Assembly: GCF_900698965.1 (NCBI RefSeq)
Contig: NZ_LR217725.1
Coordinates: 682,001-746,000, forward strand
DNA length: 64,000 nucleotides
Direction of reading: 5' to 3'
From: Erwinia_E haradaeae_A
GTDB taxonomy: Bacteria; Pseudomonadota; Gammaproteobacteria; Enterobacterales; Enterobacteriaceae
Shown here: piece after piece, positions 1-8,964 of the stretch
Layout of the letters: the number at the start of each line of letters is the position of its first letter
How positions within the stretch are numbered: the first letter of the stretch is position 1
Notes under the pieces: model-generated
What the model was told of the DNA's origin: nothing
The model's input: only the letters and a program-made list of their open reading frames with translations
Database searches by the model: none
Position numbers and translations under genes: made by a program

Positions 1-3000
1 TGATAAAAGGCAAACAAGGTCGATTCCGTCAGAATCTGCTAGGTAAACGCGTTGACTATTCCGGTCGATCAGTCATTACTGTAGGGCCATGCCTGCATTT
101 ACATCAGTGTGGTCTACCGAAAAAAATGGCACTAGAGCTCTTTAAGCCATTTATTTATGGCACACTAGAACTTCGTGGTTTGGCAACAACCATTAAGGCA
201 GCAAAAAAAATGGTTGAAAGAGAGGAATCAGTTGTCTGGGACATATTAGAAGAGGTTATCCGTGAACATCCAGTGCTACTCAATCGGGCCCCTACTCTAC
301 ATCGTTTAGGCATCCAAGCGTTTGAGCCAGTGCTTATCGAAGGAAAAGCAATACAGTTACACCCATTGGTCTGTGCGGCATATAATGCTGACTTTGATGG
401 TGATCAAATGGCCGTTCATGTTCCTCTGACTATGGAAGCTCAGCTAGAGGCACGTGTACTCATGATGTCTACTAATAATATCTTATCACCTGCAAACGGT
501 GAACCCATTATTGTTCCATCTCAAGACGTAGTGCTAGGTTTGTATTACATGACTCGAGATTGCGTTAATGCCAAAGGAGAGGGCATGATATTAAGTAGCG
601 CAAAAGAAGCTGAACGAATGTATCGCGCCGATCTCGCCTCACTGCATGCGCGCGTTAAAATTCGTATCACTGAATACGAAAAAAATGAAACAGAACAATG
701 GATTTCTAAGACTAATATCACTAATACTACCATTGGTAGAGCTATTCTATGGATGATCGTGCCAAAAGGTTTACCTTTCTCGATAGTAAATCAGACACTA
801 GGAAAACAAGCTATTTCTCAAATGTTAAATACTTGTTATCGTATCTTAGGATTAAAACCAACCGTGCTCTTTGCTGATCAAACCATGTATACTGGATTTA
901 CATATGCAGCACGTTCTGGTACATCTGTAGGTATTGATGATATGGTCATTCCTCAGAAAAAAATAGATATCATTCGTGAGGCAGAAACAGAAGTCACAGA
1001 GATACAAAAACAATTTCAGTCAGGTTTAGTAACAGTTGGAGAGCGATATAATAAAGTGATTGACATCTGGGCTTCAGCAAACGAACGCGTTGCTCAAGCT
1101 ATGATGGAAAACCTATCTACAGAAGTTGTAGTGAATAGTGACGGTATTTCAGAACGTCAAGTTTCTTTTAACAATATTTTTATGATGGCTGACTCTGGTG
1201 CTAGAGGCTCTGCAGCACAAATTCGCCAACTAGCAGGCATGAGGGGGTTAATGGCAAAACCAGATGGATCTATTATTGAAACACCTATTACCGCAAATTT
1301 CCGTGAAGGATTAAATGTTCTTCAGTATTTTATTTCAACACATGGTGCTCGTAAGGGTCTAGCAGATACCGCGTTAAAAACCGCTAACTCAGGCTATTTA
1401 ACCCGTAGACTAGTGGATGTGGCACAGGATTTAATCGTTACTGAAGATGACTGCGGAACACACGAAGGTATTTTAATGACACCTCTGATCGAAGGTGGTG
1501 ATGTTAAAGATCCACTGAGAGAACGTGTTCTAGGTCGTGTAACATCAGAGGATGTCCTTAATCCAGGAACTCTTGCGATACTATTACCACGCAACACACT
1601 TCTGCATGAGCAAGAGTGCGATATATTAGAAGCACACTCAGTAGACAGCGTAAAAGTAAGATCAGTAGTCAGTTGTAAAACTGACTTTGGCGTATGCGCG
1701 CACTGCTATGGTCGAGATCTTGCACGGGGTCATATTATCAATAAAGGCGAAGCAATTGGAGTTATTGCTGCTCAGTCTATAGGAGAGCCAGGTACTCAGT
1801 TAACAATGCGTACCTTTCATATTGGTGGAGCGGCATCACGCGCAGCGGCAGAGTCTAGCATTCAGGTCCAAAATAAAGGGACATTAAAATTAATTAACGC
1901 TAAATCAGTTACTAATTCTGAAGGAAAGCTGGTCATTACCTCACGCAACACTGAACTAAAAGTCATCGATGACTTTGGACGTACAAAGGAAAGCTATAAA
2001 ATTCCTTACGGGACTACTATGCTAAAAAGCACGCAAGAACAAGTTTCCGCCGGAGAAACTGTTGCTTATTGGGATCCACATACCATGCCTGTCATTACTG
2101 AAGTCAGCGGTTTTATCCGGTTTACCGACATCATTGATGGTCTAACTATAACTCGTCAGACTGATGACTTAACTGGCCTTTCTTCTCTCGTGGTTCTTGA
2201 TAGTGCTGAAAGAACTACTGCTGGCAAGGATCTTCGCCCAGCCCTCAAAATATTAGATAACAATAATCACGACGTCATGAATCCAGGCTCCGAGATGCCT
2301 GTACAGTACTTCCTTCCAGGAAAATCCATCGTTCAACTAGAAGATGGCGCAAAAATTAGTGCTGGTGATACACTAGCCCGAGTTCCGCAAGAATCTGTCG
2401 GCACCAAAGATATTACTGGCGGTCTACCGCGCGTAGCTGATCTCTTTGAGGCCCGTCGCCCCAAAGAGCCAGCTATTTTAGCTGAAATTAGCGGTATTAT
2501 TTCCTTTGGTAAAGAAACAAAAGGAAAGCGCAGACTGGTTATTACACCAATTAATGGTAATGACCCGTACGAAGAAATGATCCCAAAATGGAGACAACTG
2601 AATGTATTTGAAGGTGAACGCGTAGAGCGCGGGGATGTTGTCTCTGATGGTCCTGAATCACCGCATGATATTCTTCGCTTACGCGGTGTACATGCCGTCA
2701 CTCGCTATATTACCAATGAAGTTCAAGAAGTATATCGCTTACAGGGTGTCAAGATTAATGATAAACATATCGAAGTTATCATTCGTCAAATGCTACGTAA
2801 GGTCACCATTCAAAACGTAGGAGATTCTGACTTTCTGACAGGAGAACAAGCTGAATTCTCTCGTGTAAGGATCGCTAACCGTAACTTAGCGGAAAATGGT
2901 AAGGTCAAGGCAACTTTTGTTCGTAATCTTCTGGGTATCACCAAAGCCTCTTTAGCAACTGAATCGTTTATTTCTGCAGCCTCTTTTCAAGAAACAACGC

Positions 3001-3239
3001 GCGTGCTCACTGAAGCAGCAGTTGCAGGTAAGCATGACAAACTGCGCGGCTTAAAAGAGAATGTTATTGTTGGTAGATTAATTCCGGCTGGTACTGGTTA
3101 TTCATACCATAAAGATCGTATTCGCCAACATAAATCAAATGAAGCATCTACTTTACATAATATTACCGCTGATTCAGCTTCTGCTAGCTTAACAGAACTA
3201 CTAAATTCTGGTTTTAATAAATTCAAATTAGACTCATGA
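1..3239 (+). CDS. rpoC: RNA polymerase subunit beta' (3' part, cut by window edge)
   Basis: Largest catalytic subunit of the core RNA polymerase. The reading frame is open from base 3 (bases 1-2 finish the Met codon before IKGKQGRFRQ), so the gene starts upstream of the window; about 330 N-terminal residues are missing and about 1079 remain, matching the E. coli C-terminal remainder. The Mg-binding NADFDGDQ motif of the active site is intact, as are the bridge-helix and trigger-loop regions (GSARGSAAQIRQLAGMRG-like segment, then SFISAASFQETTRVL near the end) and the second zinc site (CGTHEG, then SCKTDFGVCAHCYG). The first ATG inside the window (126) is only an internal Met. In E. coli thiC-type genes follow rpoC; here dapB follows after 47 bp on the same strand, with no hairpin terminator visible between them. 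Identification is essentially certain. Confidence 0.98.
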   Translation, partial: IKGKQGRFRQNLLGKRVDYSGRSVITVGPCLHLHQCGLPKKMALELFKPFIYGTLELRGLATTIKAAKKMVEREESVVWDILEEVIREHPVLLNRAPTLHRLGIQAFEPVLIEGKAIQLHPLVCAAYNADFDGDQMAVHVPLTMEAQLEARVLMMSTNNILSPANGEPIIVPSQDVVLGLYYMTRDCVNAKGEGMILSSAKEAERMYRADLASLHARVKIRITEYEKNETEQWISKTNITNTTIGRAILWMIVPKGLPFSIVNQTLGKQAISQMLNTCYRILGLKPTVLFADQTMYTGFTYAARSGTSVGIDDMVIPQKKIDIIREAETEVTEIQKQFQSGLVTVGERYNKVIDIWASANERVAQAMMENLSTEVVVNSDGISERQVSFNNIFMMADSGARGSAAQIRQLAGMRGLMAKPDGSIIETPITANFREGLNVLQYFISTHGARKGLADTALKTANSGYLTRRLVDVAQDLIVTEDDCGTHEGILMTPLIEGGDVKDPLRERVLGRVTSEDVLNPGTLAILLPRNTLLHEQECDILEAHSVDSVKVRSVVSCKTDFGVCAHCYGRDLARGHIINKGEAIGVIAAQSIGEPGTQLTMRTFHIGGAASRAAAESSIQVQNKGTLKLINAKSVTNSEGKLVITSRNTELKVIDDFGRTKESYKIPYGTTMLKSTQEQVSAGETVAYWDPHTMPVITEVSGFIRFTDIIDGLTITRQTDDLTGLSSLVVLDSAERTTAGKDLRPALKILDNNNHDVMNPGSEMPVQYFLPGKSIVQLEDGAKISAGDTLARVPQESVGTKDITGGLPRVADLFEARRPKEPAILAEISGIISFGKETKGKRRLVITPINGNDPYEEMIPKWRQLNVFEGERVERGDVVSDGPESPHDILRLRGVHAVTRYITNEVQEVYRLQGVKINDKHIEVIIRQMLRKVTIQNVGDSDFLTGEQAEFSRVRIANRNLAENGKVKATFVRNLLGITKASLATESFISAASFQETTRVLTEAAVAGKHDKLRGLKENVIVGRLIPAGTGYSYHKDRIRQHKSNEASTLHNITADSASASLTELLNSGFNKFKLDS

Positions 3240-3286
3240 GTGTTTTATTATTAATAACTATTTAGATAAACATAAGTGTAACTATC

Positions 3287-4105
3287 ATGCACAATATCAT
3301 TCGAATTGGTGTTGTTGGTTCAGACGGGCGAATGGGCAAGCAATTAATAGAGTCTATCATACGGACCCCGGGGGTTACCTTGGGCGCTGTAGTAGTACAT
3401 AGCTCCTCATGCCTAATAGGGCACGATGCAGGAGAATTAGTTAATCACTCAGCATTAGGTATTTCCATTACTGATAGGCTTGATCAGGTCATTAATAATT
3501 TTGATGTTTTGATTGACTTTACAAGTCCAAAAGGAACCGTAAAATATCTATCATTTTGCAAAAAAAATTATAAAGCTATGGTAATTGGCACTACTGGATT
3601 AAATGCATCAGAGATAATGCTAATAAAACATGCTGCTCAGGAAATACCCATTGTATGCTCCTCTAACTTCAGTATCGGTGCTGCTTTAATGTTAAAACTA
3701 GTAGAAAAAATAGCACAAGTTATGGGGGAGTGCGCAGATATTGAAATAATTGAATCACATCATCGAAATAAAGTGGATTCACCATCTGGAACTGCGTTAG
3801 CTATGGGGGAGGCTATTGCTAAAGTCATGAAGTGGAATTTTAATCAACATGCGGTATATCCTGGGAATAGACTGACTGGACCACGCTCAGACAAAACCAT
3901 TGGTTTCACCAGTATACGATGTGGCAATATCATCGGAGAACATAGGGCTCTATTTGCAGATATTGATGAACATATTGAAATCAGCCATAAAGCTTTAGAT
4001 CGTGCTGTCTTTGCAAAGGGTGCGATTGCAGCAGCTGTATGGTTGAGGACGAAAACATCAGGTTTTTTTAAAATAATTGATGTATTAGGGTTACAGGATA
4101 TATAA
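3287..4105 (+). CDS. dapB: 4-hydroxy-tetrahydrodipicolinate reductase, intact copy
   Basis: NAD(P)H-dependent cytosolic reductase of the lysine/meso-diaminopimelate pathway, needed for peptidoglycan cross-links and lysine. The 272 residues match the E. coli length (273). The N-terminal dinucleotide-binding loop reads GVVGSDGRMG, GTTG follows near residue 102, and the catalytic block ESHHRNKVDSPSGTA carries the expected His and Lys. The C-terminus (GFFKIIDVLGLQDI) aligns with the family. The ATG at 3287 aligns with the family start, but no good ribosome binding site is visible. It lies 47 bp after rpoC on the same strand and converges on a truncated hflC, with an AT-rich hairpin over its stop codon. 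Its 3' 400 bp are repeated at 5097-5496. Because this copy is full length, it is the probable functional one. Confidence 0.97.
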   Translation: MHNIIRIGVVGSDGRMGKQLIESIIRTPGVTLGAVVVHSSSCLIGHDAGELVNHSALGISITDRLDQVINNFDVLIDFTSPKGTVKYLSFCKKNYKAMVIGTTGLNASEIMLIKHAAQEIPIVCSSNFSIGAALMLKLVEKIAQVMGECADIEIIESHHRNKVDSPSGTALAMGEAIAKVMKWNFNQHAVYPGNRLTGPRSDKTIGFTSIRCGNIIGEHRALFADIDEHIEISHKALDRAVFAKGAIAAAVWLRTKTSGFFKIIDVLGLQDI

Positions 4106-4131
4106 TATTAAAAAAAATTATATATTCTGTA
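4092..4131. terminator. Hairpin between convergent dapB and hflC (copy A)
   Basis: A 15-bp stem (4092-4106 with 4117-4131, one G.T pair) encloses an A-rich loop and includes the dapB stop codon. It sits between two convergent genes, so a bidirectional terminator is likely. The same element recurs at 5483-5520 in the duplicated unit. Confidence 0.5.
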
Positions 4132-4188
4132 TATCTGAATATCTTATATATCTTGTGTATCCAAAAATCGGCTTATCCTTATCTTAGT

Positions 4189-5093
4189 TTAGTGTTTTAA
4201 GAGATCAGGGCTCTTCATAAAACGAAAGAAGTCAGTTTCTGGGCTCAAGACTACGATATCCTGATGACTGCTAAAACTGCTTTTATAAGCACGTAAACTA
4301 CGTAAAACAGCATAGAAATCAGGATCTTTACTAAATGCATCAGAGAAAAGCTTTGCGGATTCCGCGTCTCCCTCTCCCTTGGTGATAAGAGCCTGGCGAC
4401 GTGCTTCTGCAAGAGTGTGCTCAACTGCATAGTCTGCTTGAGCCCTAACTATTGCCGCTTCCTCTGCACCCTGTGCACGTTGACTACGTGCAACCGATTC
4501 ACGCTCAGCACGCATGCGTGCGTAGATAGCATCAGAGACCTCAGTCGGCAGATTAATCTGTTTTATTCGTACATCAATCACCTTAATGCCTAGTGCTTCC
4601 ATACTGTTTTGATTAACAGGTAAAGCTATTAAATTCTTATTATCAGAGCGTAATACATTTGGATCGCTCTCTTGGCTTGAGCTACCAGTATTTAATGCAT
4701 CACGCACGTCAGTGGTTAGCCTACCATGAGAATCAGTCACAATATCTTGAACATCTAAACGACCTATTTCAGAACGCAAACGATCACTAAATTTACGTTT
4801 GAGTAATACTTCAGCCTGAGAAATATCACCACCACCAGTAGCTAGATAATAACGACTAAAATCACTCACGCGCCATTTGATGTATGAATCAACAATTAAA
4901 TCTTTCTGTTCTTTAGTAACAAATCGATCTGCTTGATTATCCATAGTTTGGATCCGGGCATCCAGTAACTTGATGGCTTCTAGACCTGGAATTTTAAAAT
5001 GTATACCAGGCGTATATACTAACGGCTGATTCTCAGAATTACGTAAAACCTTACCGAATCGCATCATAATCCCACGCTCACCTTCTTAAATGA
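4189..5093 (-). pseudogene. hflC: Truncated hflC duplicate
   Basis: Second copy of hflC with its 5' end removed by the duplication joint. The codon for Gln just before EGERG is a TAA stop here, and nothing upstream encodes the membrane anchor. The remaining frame, open from an ATG at 5067, would give 292 residues equal to residues 30-321 of the intact HflC (stomatin/SPFH domain onward). It differs from the intact copy at only about four bases in its coding part (for example TLAEARRQAL versus SLAEARRQTL, and YAVLRS versus YAFLRS). Some of its residues, such as TLAEA, match the E. coli protein better than the intact copy does. Without its anchor it cannot form the normal HflKC complex, so I treat it as a pseudogene, although its frame is still open. 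Confidence 0.85.
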
Positions 5094-5096
5094 TGA

Positions 5097-5496
5097 GTAG
5101 AAAAATAGCAAAAGTTATGAAGGGTGCGCAGATATTGAAATCATTAAATCGCATCATCGAAATAAAGTGGATTCACCATCTGGAACTGCGTTAGCTATGG
5201 GGGAGGCTATTGCTAAAGTCATGAAGTGGAATTTTAATCAACATGCGGTATATCCTGGGAATAGACTGACTGGACCACGCTCAGACAAAACCATTGGTTT
5301 CACCAGTATACGATGTGGCAATATCATCGGAGAACATAGGGCTCTATTTGCAGATATTGATGAACATATTGAAATCAGCCATAAAGCTTTAGATCGTGCT
5401 GTCTTTGCAAAGGGTGCGATTGCAGCAGCTGTATGGTTGAGGACGAAAAAAGCAGGGTTTTTTAAAAAACATGTATCAGGGTTACAGGATATATAA
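5097..5496 (+). pseudogene. dapB: Truncated dapB duplicate
   Basis: Copy of the last third of dapB. It lacks the nucleotide-binding half and has no start of its own. A one-base deletion near 5117 breaks the frame relative to the intact copy, the conserved Glu before SHHRNK is Lys, and the C-terminus is altered (TKKAGFFKKHVSGLQDI). The longest open stretch begins with GTG at 5167 and covers about 109 codons. The fragment has the catalytic HHRNK segment but no coenzyme domain, so no function is expected. Confidence 0.93.
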
Positions 5497-5520
5497 TATT
5501 AAAAAATTATATATCCTGTA
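5483..5520. terminator. Hairpin between dapB fragment and hflC (copy B)
   Basis: A perfect 15-bp inverted repeat (5483-5497 and 5506-5520) around an A-rich 8-base loop. It is the duplicate of the hairpin at 4092-4131; here the G.T pair is a G.C pair. It is placed to end transcripts of hflC on the minus strand. Confidence 0.5.
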
Positions 5521-5577
5521 TATCTGAATATCTTATATATCTTGTGTATCCAAAAATCGGCTTATCCTTATCTTAGT

Positions 5578-6543
5578 TTAGTGTTTTAAGAGATCAGGGC
5601 TCTTCATAAAACGAAAGAAGTCAGTTTCTGGGCTCAAGACTACGATATCCTGATGACTGCTAAAACTGCTTTTATAAGCACGTAAACTACGTAAAAAAGC
5701 ATAGAAATCAGGATCTTTACTAAATGCATCAGAGAAAAGCTTTGCGGATTCCGCGTCTCCCTCTCCCTTGGTGATAAGAGTCTGGCGTCGTGCTTCTGCA
5801 AGAGAGTGCTCAACTGCATAGTCTGCTTGAGCCCTAACTATTGCCGCTTCCTCTGCACCCTGTGCACGTTGACTACGTGCAACCGATTCACGCTCAGCAC
5901 GCATGCGTGCGTAGATAGCATCAGAGACCTCAGTCGGCAGATTAATCTGTTTTATTCGTACATCAATCACCTTAATGCCTAGTGCTTCCATACTGTTTTG
6001 ATTAACAGGTAAAGCTATTAAATTCTTATTATCAGAGCGTAATACATTTGGATCGCTCTCTTGGCTTGAGCTACCAGTATTTAATGCATCACGCACGTCA
6101 GTGGTTAGCCTACCATGAGAATCAGTCACAATATCTTGAACATCTAAACGACCTATTTCAGAACGCAAACGATCACTAAATTTACGTTTGAGTAATACTT
6201 CAGCCTGAGAAATATCACCACCACCAGTAGCTAGATAATAACGACTAAAATCACTCACGCGCCATTTGATGTATGAATCAACAATTAAATCTTTCTGTTC
6301 TTTAGTAACAAATCGATCTGCTTGATTATCCATAGTTTGGATCCGGGCATCCAGTAACTTGATGGCTTCTAGACCTGGAATTTTAAAATGTATACCAGGC
6401 GTATATACTAACGGCTGATTCTCAGAATTACGTAAAACCTTACCGAATCGCATCATAATCCCACGCTCACCTTCTTGAACGATACAGATTGACATGCATA
6501 TTATTGCTAGAACAACTAATACGAAGATAAATGACTTACGCAT
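5578..6543 (-). CDS. hflC: HflC, regulator of FtsH protease, intact copy
   Basis: Inner-membrane SPFH/prohibitin-family protein that with HflK forms the large periplasmic cage around the FtsH protease and modulates its choice of membrane-protein substrates. 321 residues (E. coli 334): one N-terminal membrane segment (about residues 4-21), then EGERGIMMRFGKVL and the SPFH domain, a coiled-coil stretch rich in Ala/Glu/Arg (about 205-255), and the conserved tail KDPDFYAFLRSLRAY. The region after DALNTGSSS is shorter than in E. coli by about a dozen residues. It starts 4 bp after hflK, and a GGGAGAG ribosome binding site lies inside the end of hflK, so the pair is co-translated as in E. coli. Most of the gene lies inside duplication unit B. 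Confidence 0.97.
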   Translation of the reverse strand: MRKSFIFVLVVLAIICMSICIVQEGERGIMMRFGKVLRNSENQPLVYTPGIHFKIPGLEAIKLLDARIQTMDNQADRFVTKEQKDLIVDSYIKWRVSDFSRYYLATGGGDISQAEVLLKRKFSDRLRSEIGRLDVQDIVTDSHGRLTTDVRDALNTGSSSQESDPNVLRSDNKNLIALPVNQNSMEALGIKVIDVRIKQINLPTEVSDAIYARMRAERESVARSQRAQGAEEAAIVRAQADYAVEHSLAEARRQTLITKGEGDAESAKLFSDAFSKDPDFYAFLRSLRAYKSSFSSHQDIVVLSPETDFFRFMKSPDLLKH

Positions 6544-6547
6544 TGCG

Positions 6548-7810
6548 TTACACTCTCCCTGGGTTCGTAGTGTTAGTGCGTTTAGAATCTATTCGTCTTG
6601 CATTTATAATATCATTTGAGTTAAATGCAGTAACACTGCGATGAGCTTTTTCTTTTCTATGCCCATCTGTTAAAGGGATAATATTCTGTAGTTTTTTAGC
6701 ATTGAATTGAGGCGTTCTATCAATCTTAGCGGTCTGACGTGCAACGGATTGTTCTATAGGTATCACTATTAGGTGATTAGTTTTATCATTAACTAAAACT
6801 TTTCTTGTGTGACCGAGAACATGCTCCATAGTTTCAATATACAAACGTTCACGAGTAATTTTTGGTGCTGCTTTATACTCAGGTAAAATGCGCGAAAAAC
6901 TATCCACCTCACCCTGTGCTTCTAAAATAACACGCGTTTTATAGGCACGTGCTTGTTCTAGAATGCCTTGCGCATCACCACGCGCACGTGGTAATCGATC
7001 ATTGGCATAAGCCTCAGCCTCACGCACTACTTGTTCTCGATTCTCACGGGCAGCTATTGCATCATCAAAAGCTGCTTTCACATCTTCTGGTGGCCGCGCC
7101 GCCTGAAGATTCACATCTAGTAAAGTAATACCCATATCATATAAGTTAATTGTTTCTTCTAGCTCATTCTGTGTTTTGCTACGCACTACTGTACGCCCTT
7201 CAGTGAGAATACGATCCATCGTTAAATGTCCAATAACACCACGCAACGCACTATCGGTGGCCTGTCTTAAGCTATCATCAGCACTATTAACAGAAAACAG
7301 GTAACGCTCTGGATTAGTGACGCGATATTGCACGTTCATTTCTACGCGAACAACGTTTTCATCAGCAGTCAGCATGGTTCCAGACGCTGATAATTCACGA
7401 ACTGCCTCAACATTTACTGCTTGCACCTGATCAATAAAGGTTGGTTTCCAGTTTAAACCTGGGTACACTATATGACTAAATTTTCCAAATCTTGTAATAA
7501 CACCTCTTTCAGCCTCCTTGATGGTATATAGACCGCTAAGACCCCAGATAAAGACTATAGCAATAATAAGAACATACATGAACCTATCATTAGTCCCAGT
7601 GACACGAGGAGATTCACCATGACTACTTCTTTTGGCACCACCTAGTCCAGTAATCTGATTCATGAGCTGATGAAACATATTATCCCAGTTAGTTGTTCTC
7701 TGATCGCATGCTTCTTTCTTGCCATTGTCTTTAGAGCTTTCACCCGTATGATGGCCACTGCCCCACGGGTTGTTATCCTGTCCATGATCTCCAGGGTTAT
7801 TCCACGCCAT
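6548..7810 (-). CDS. hflK: HflK, regulator of FtsH protease
   Basis: Partner of HflC in the FtsH-HflKC membrane complex. 420 residues against 419 in E. coli. The protein opens with the family signature MAWNNPGDHGQDNNPWGSG, a Gly-rich cytoplasmic tail, one membrane helix at about 77-97, then YTIKEAERGVITRFGKF and the SPFH domain, followed by a coiled coil (ARENREQVVREAEAYA region). The C-terminal 70 residues are family-poor and basic rather than the Ser/Gln-rich tail of E. coli. A GGAG ribosome binding site precedes the ATG. In E. coli hflX lies upstream; here the upstream 1.15 kb has no gene but carries a perfect 21-bp hairpin at 8100-8145. Confidence 0.97.
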   Translation of the reverse strand: MAWNNPGDHGQDNNPWGSGHHTGESSKDNGKKEACDQRTTNWDNMFHQLMNQITGLGGAKRSSHGESPRVTGTNDRFMYVLIIAIVFIWGLSGLYTIKEAERGVITRFGKFSHIVYPGLNWKPTFIDQVQAVNVEAVRELSASGTMLTADENVVRVEMNVQYRVTNPERYLFSVNSADDSLRQATDSALRGVIGHLTMDRILTEGRTVVRSKTQNELEETINLYDMGITLLDVNLQAARPPEDVKAAFDDAIAARENREQVVREAEAYANDRLPRARGDAQGILEQARAYKTRVILEAQGEVDSFSRILPEYKAAPKITRERLYIETMEHVLGHTRKVLVNDKTNHLIVIPIEQSVARQTAKIDRTPQFNAKKLQNIIPLTDGHRKEKAHRSVTAFNSNDIINARRIDSKRTNTTNPGRV

Positions 7811-8099
7811 ATTTATGCTCCATTAATAATTGTATGTTGTTATCCGGACAGGCATGACATATTAGGACATTTACAAAAACAGTCGTTTTTATACAGATCA
7901 TAAACCTGTGTCTGTTTTCATTGGTTTAACTACACCAGTCAATAATTATTACTCTTAGTTAATCATTATGACTCTTAATTGTATGTCATTTCTTAAAAAA
8001 ACGCATATAGCAAGTTGAGAAAATCTTATGCTGTATCATCAGATTTTTATATGTAAGAGTCAGAATATAATATATATATTCTAATATACGATAATAATC

Positions 8100-8145
8100 G
8101 GGTATATCAACGACGTGTCTATTAAGACACGTCGTTGATATACCC
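8100..8145. repeat. Perfect 21-bp inverted repeat, 4-base loop
   Basis: Arms 8100-8120 and 8125-8145 are exact reverse complements around ATTA. The arms contain a GC-richer core (CGACGTGTC) unlike the surrounding AT-rich DNA. It lies 290 bp upstream of the hflK start. No T-run follows on either strand, so it is not a textbook intrinsic terminator. Confidence 0.9.
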
Positions 8146-8553
8146 TTATATGAACTAAATCAGTGATATACCAGTACTGCTTACTATATAGTATATGACT
8201 ATATACTAATAAAATTCGTATGACTTATATTAAACTATCATCTTTAGAAATACTAATTGTTAATAAGAAATATTTTGCTCAATCAGTGAATTCCAGAAAA
8301 TTCTTACAATATACAAATTATACCACCATCAATGGATACTATTTATGTAATGGTAACATTCCTGGAATAAGTATTGAATATGAATCAAGAGCAATGCTCT
8401 ATCAAACAGTGCTTTTAAAATATATCTCATTGCTATAAAAAAACTGATTTTGGTTAGATTAGTTTATATATGTGACTATACATACTATATAATACTATGT
8501 ATTACTGAATAAGTAAGTGCTTATTTAGGGCAGTTTCTCACTTTATCTATGTC

Positions 8554-8582
8554 ACTCAAATCTCTGGTCCAGAGATTTGAGT
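8554..8582. repeat. 14-bp inverted repeat, 1-base centre
   Basis: Arms 8554-8567 and 8569-8582 are exact reverse complements (ACTCAAATCTCTGG and its complement) around a single T. On the plus strand it is followed by a T-rich stretch. It is about 380 bp past the miaA stop and might end that transcript, but the distance is long. Confidence 0.8.
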
Positions 8583-8964
8583 TATTTAATTTTATCAAGA
8601 ACCTCAAATCTTTTCAGACGTGTGTTCATCAAACTCAGCATTGTTCTGAGTCTGAAAAAAGCATTGTAGCGCTGTTATGAAGAGTCAAGACAACAGAGAA
8701 AATAATACCCTACTATTAAAATAGTAGTTTTTCACACTATCTGAGTCGTTAGATTATATCTCATAGTAAAACATGATTAAATAATTCAATCTTATCATAC
8801 CACTTATGCTTTTGATAAATGAGTAAGATGAATAAAAATTCAAATGTATTCTAATTTAATACGTTGTAAAGTACATCCTATGATCATTTTTTCTTGTGTT
8901 ATTCTAATGTTTACTGAAATTCTCTAAAGTTACACTACTAAAATGATACGCTATCTTAAAAAGA

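Larger units (their letters stand above)
3701..5093. repeat. Tandem duplication, unit A (3' dapB plus 5'-truncated hflC)
   Basis: Head-to-tail partner of 5097-6483, offset about 1389-1394 bases. Homology opens at gtagaaaaa inside dapB and ends a few bases past the cccacgctcaccttctt block in hflC. The two units are almost identical in their interiors; differences cluster at the left edge, the dapB 3' end and the hflC 3' end. Confidence 0.95.
5097..6483. repeat. Tandem duplication, unit B (5'-truncated dapB plus 3' hflC)
   Basis: Direct repeat of 3701-5093. The joint between units lies near 5094-5096, where hflC sequence passes straight into dapB sequence in the opposite coding sense. The unit contributes a dead dapB fragment and most of the intact hflC, whose first 20 or so codons lie outside the repeat. 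Confidence 0.95.
7811..8964. other. Gene-free spacer at the position of hfq and hflX
   Basis: By E. coli order this gap between miaA and hflK should hold hfq and hflX. I see no legible remnant of either protein. It does hold two strong inverted repeats (8100-8145 and 8554-8582). Short open frames such as 8220-8438 match nothing I know. Confidence 0.6.

Noticed and set aside
2333..2701. 122-codon minus-strand frame inside rpoC
   Set aside because: Shadow of a highly conserved gene on the other strand.
8220..8438. 72-codon open frame in the hfq-hflX gap
   Set aside because: No known motif, no ribosome binding site, AT-driven composition; most likely chance.
8860..8964. Possible hfq start next to miaA
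   Set aside because: A TTTACAA stretch resembles the SLQ codons, but no Sm motif follows.
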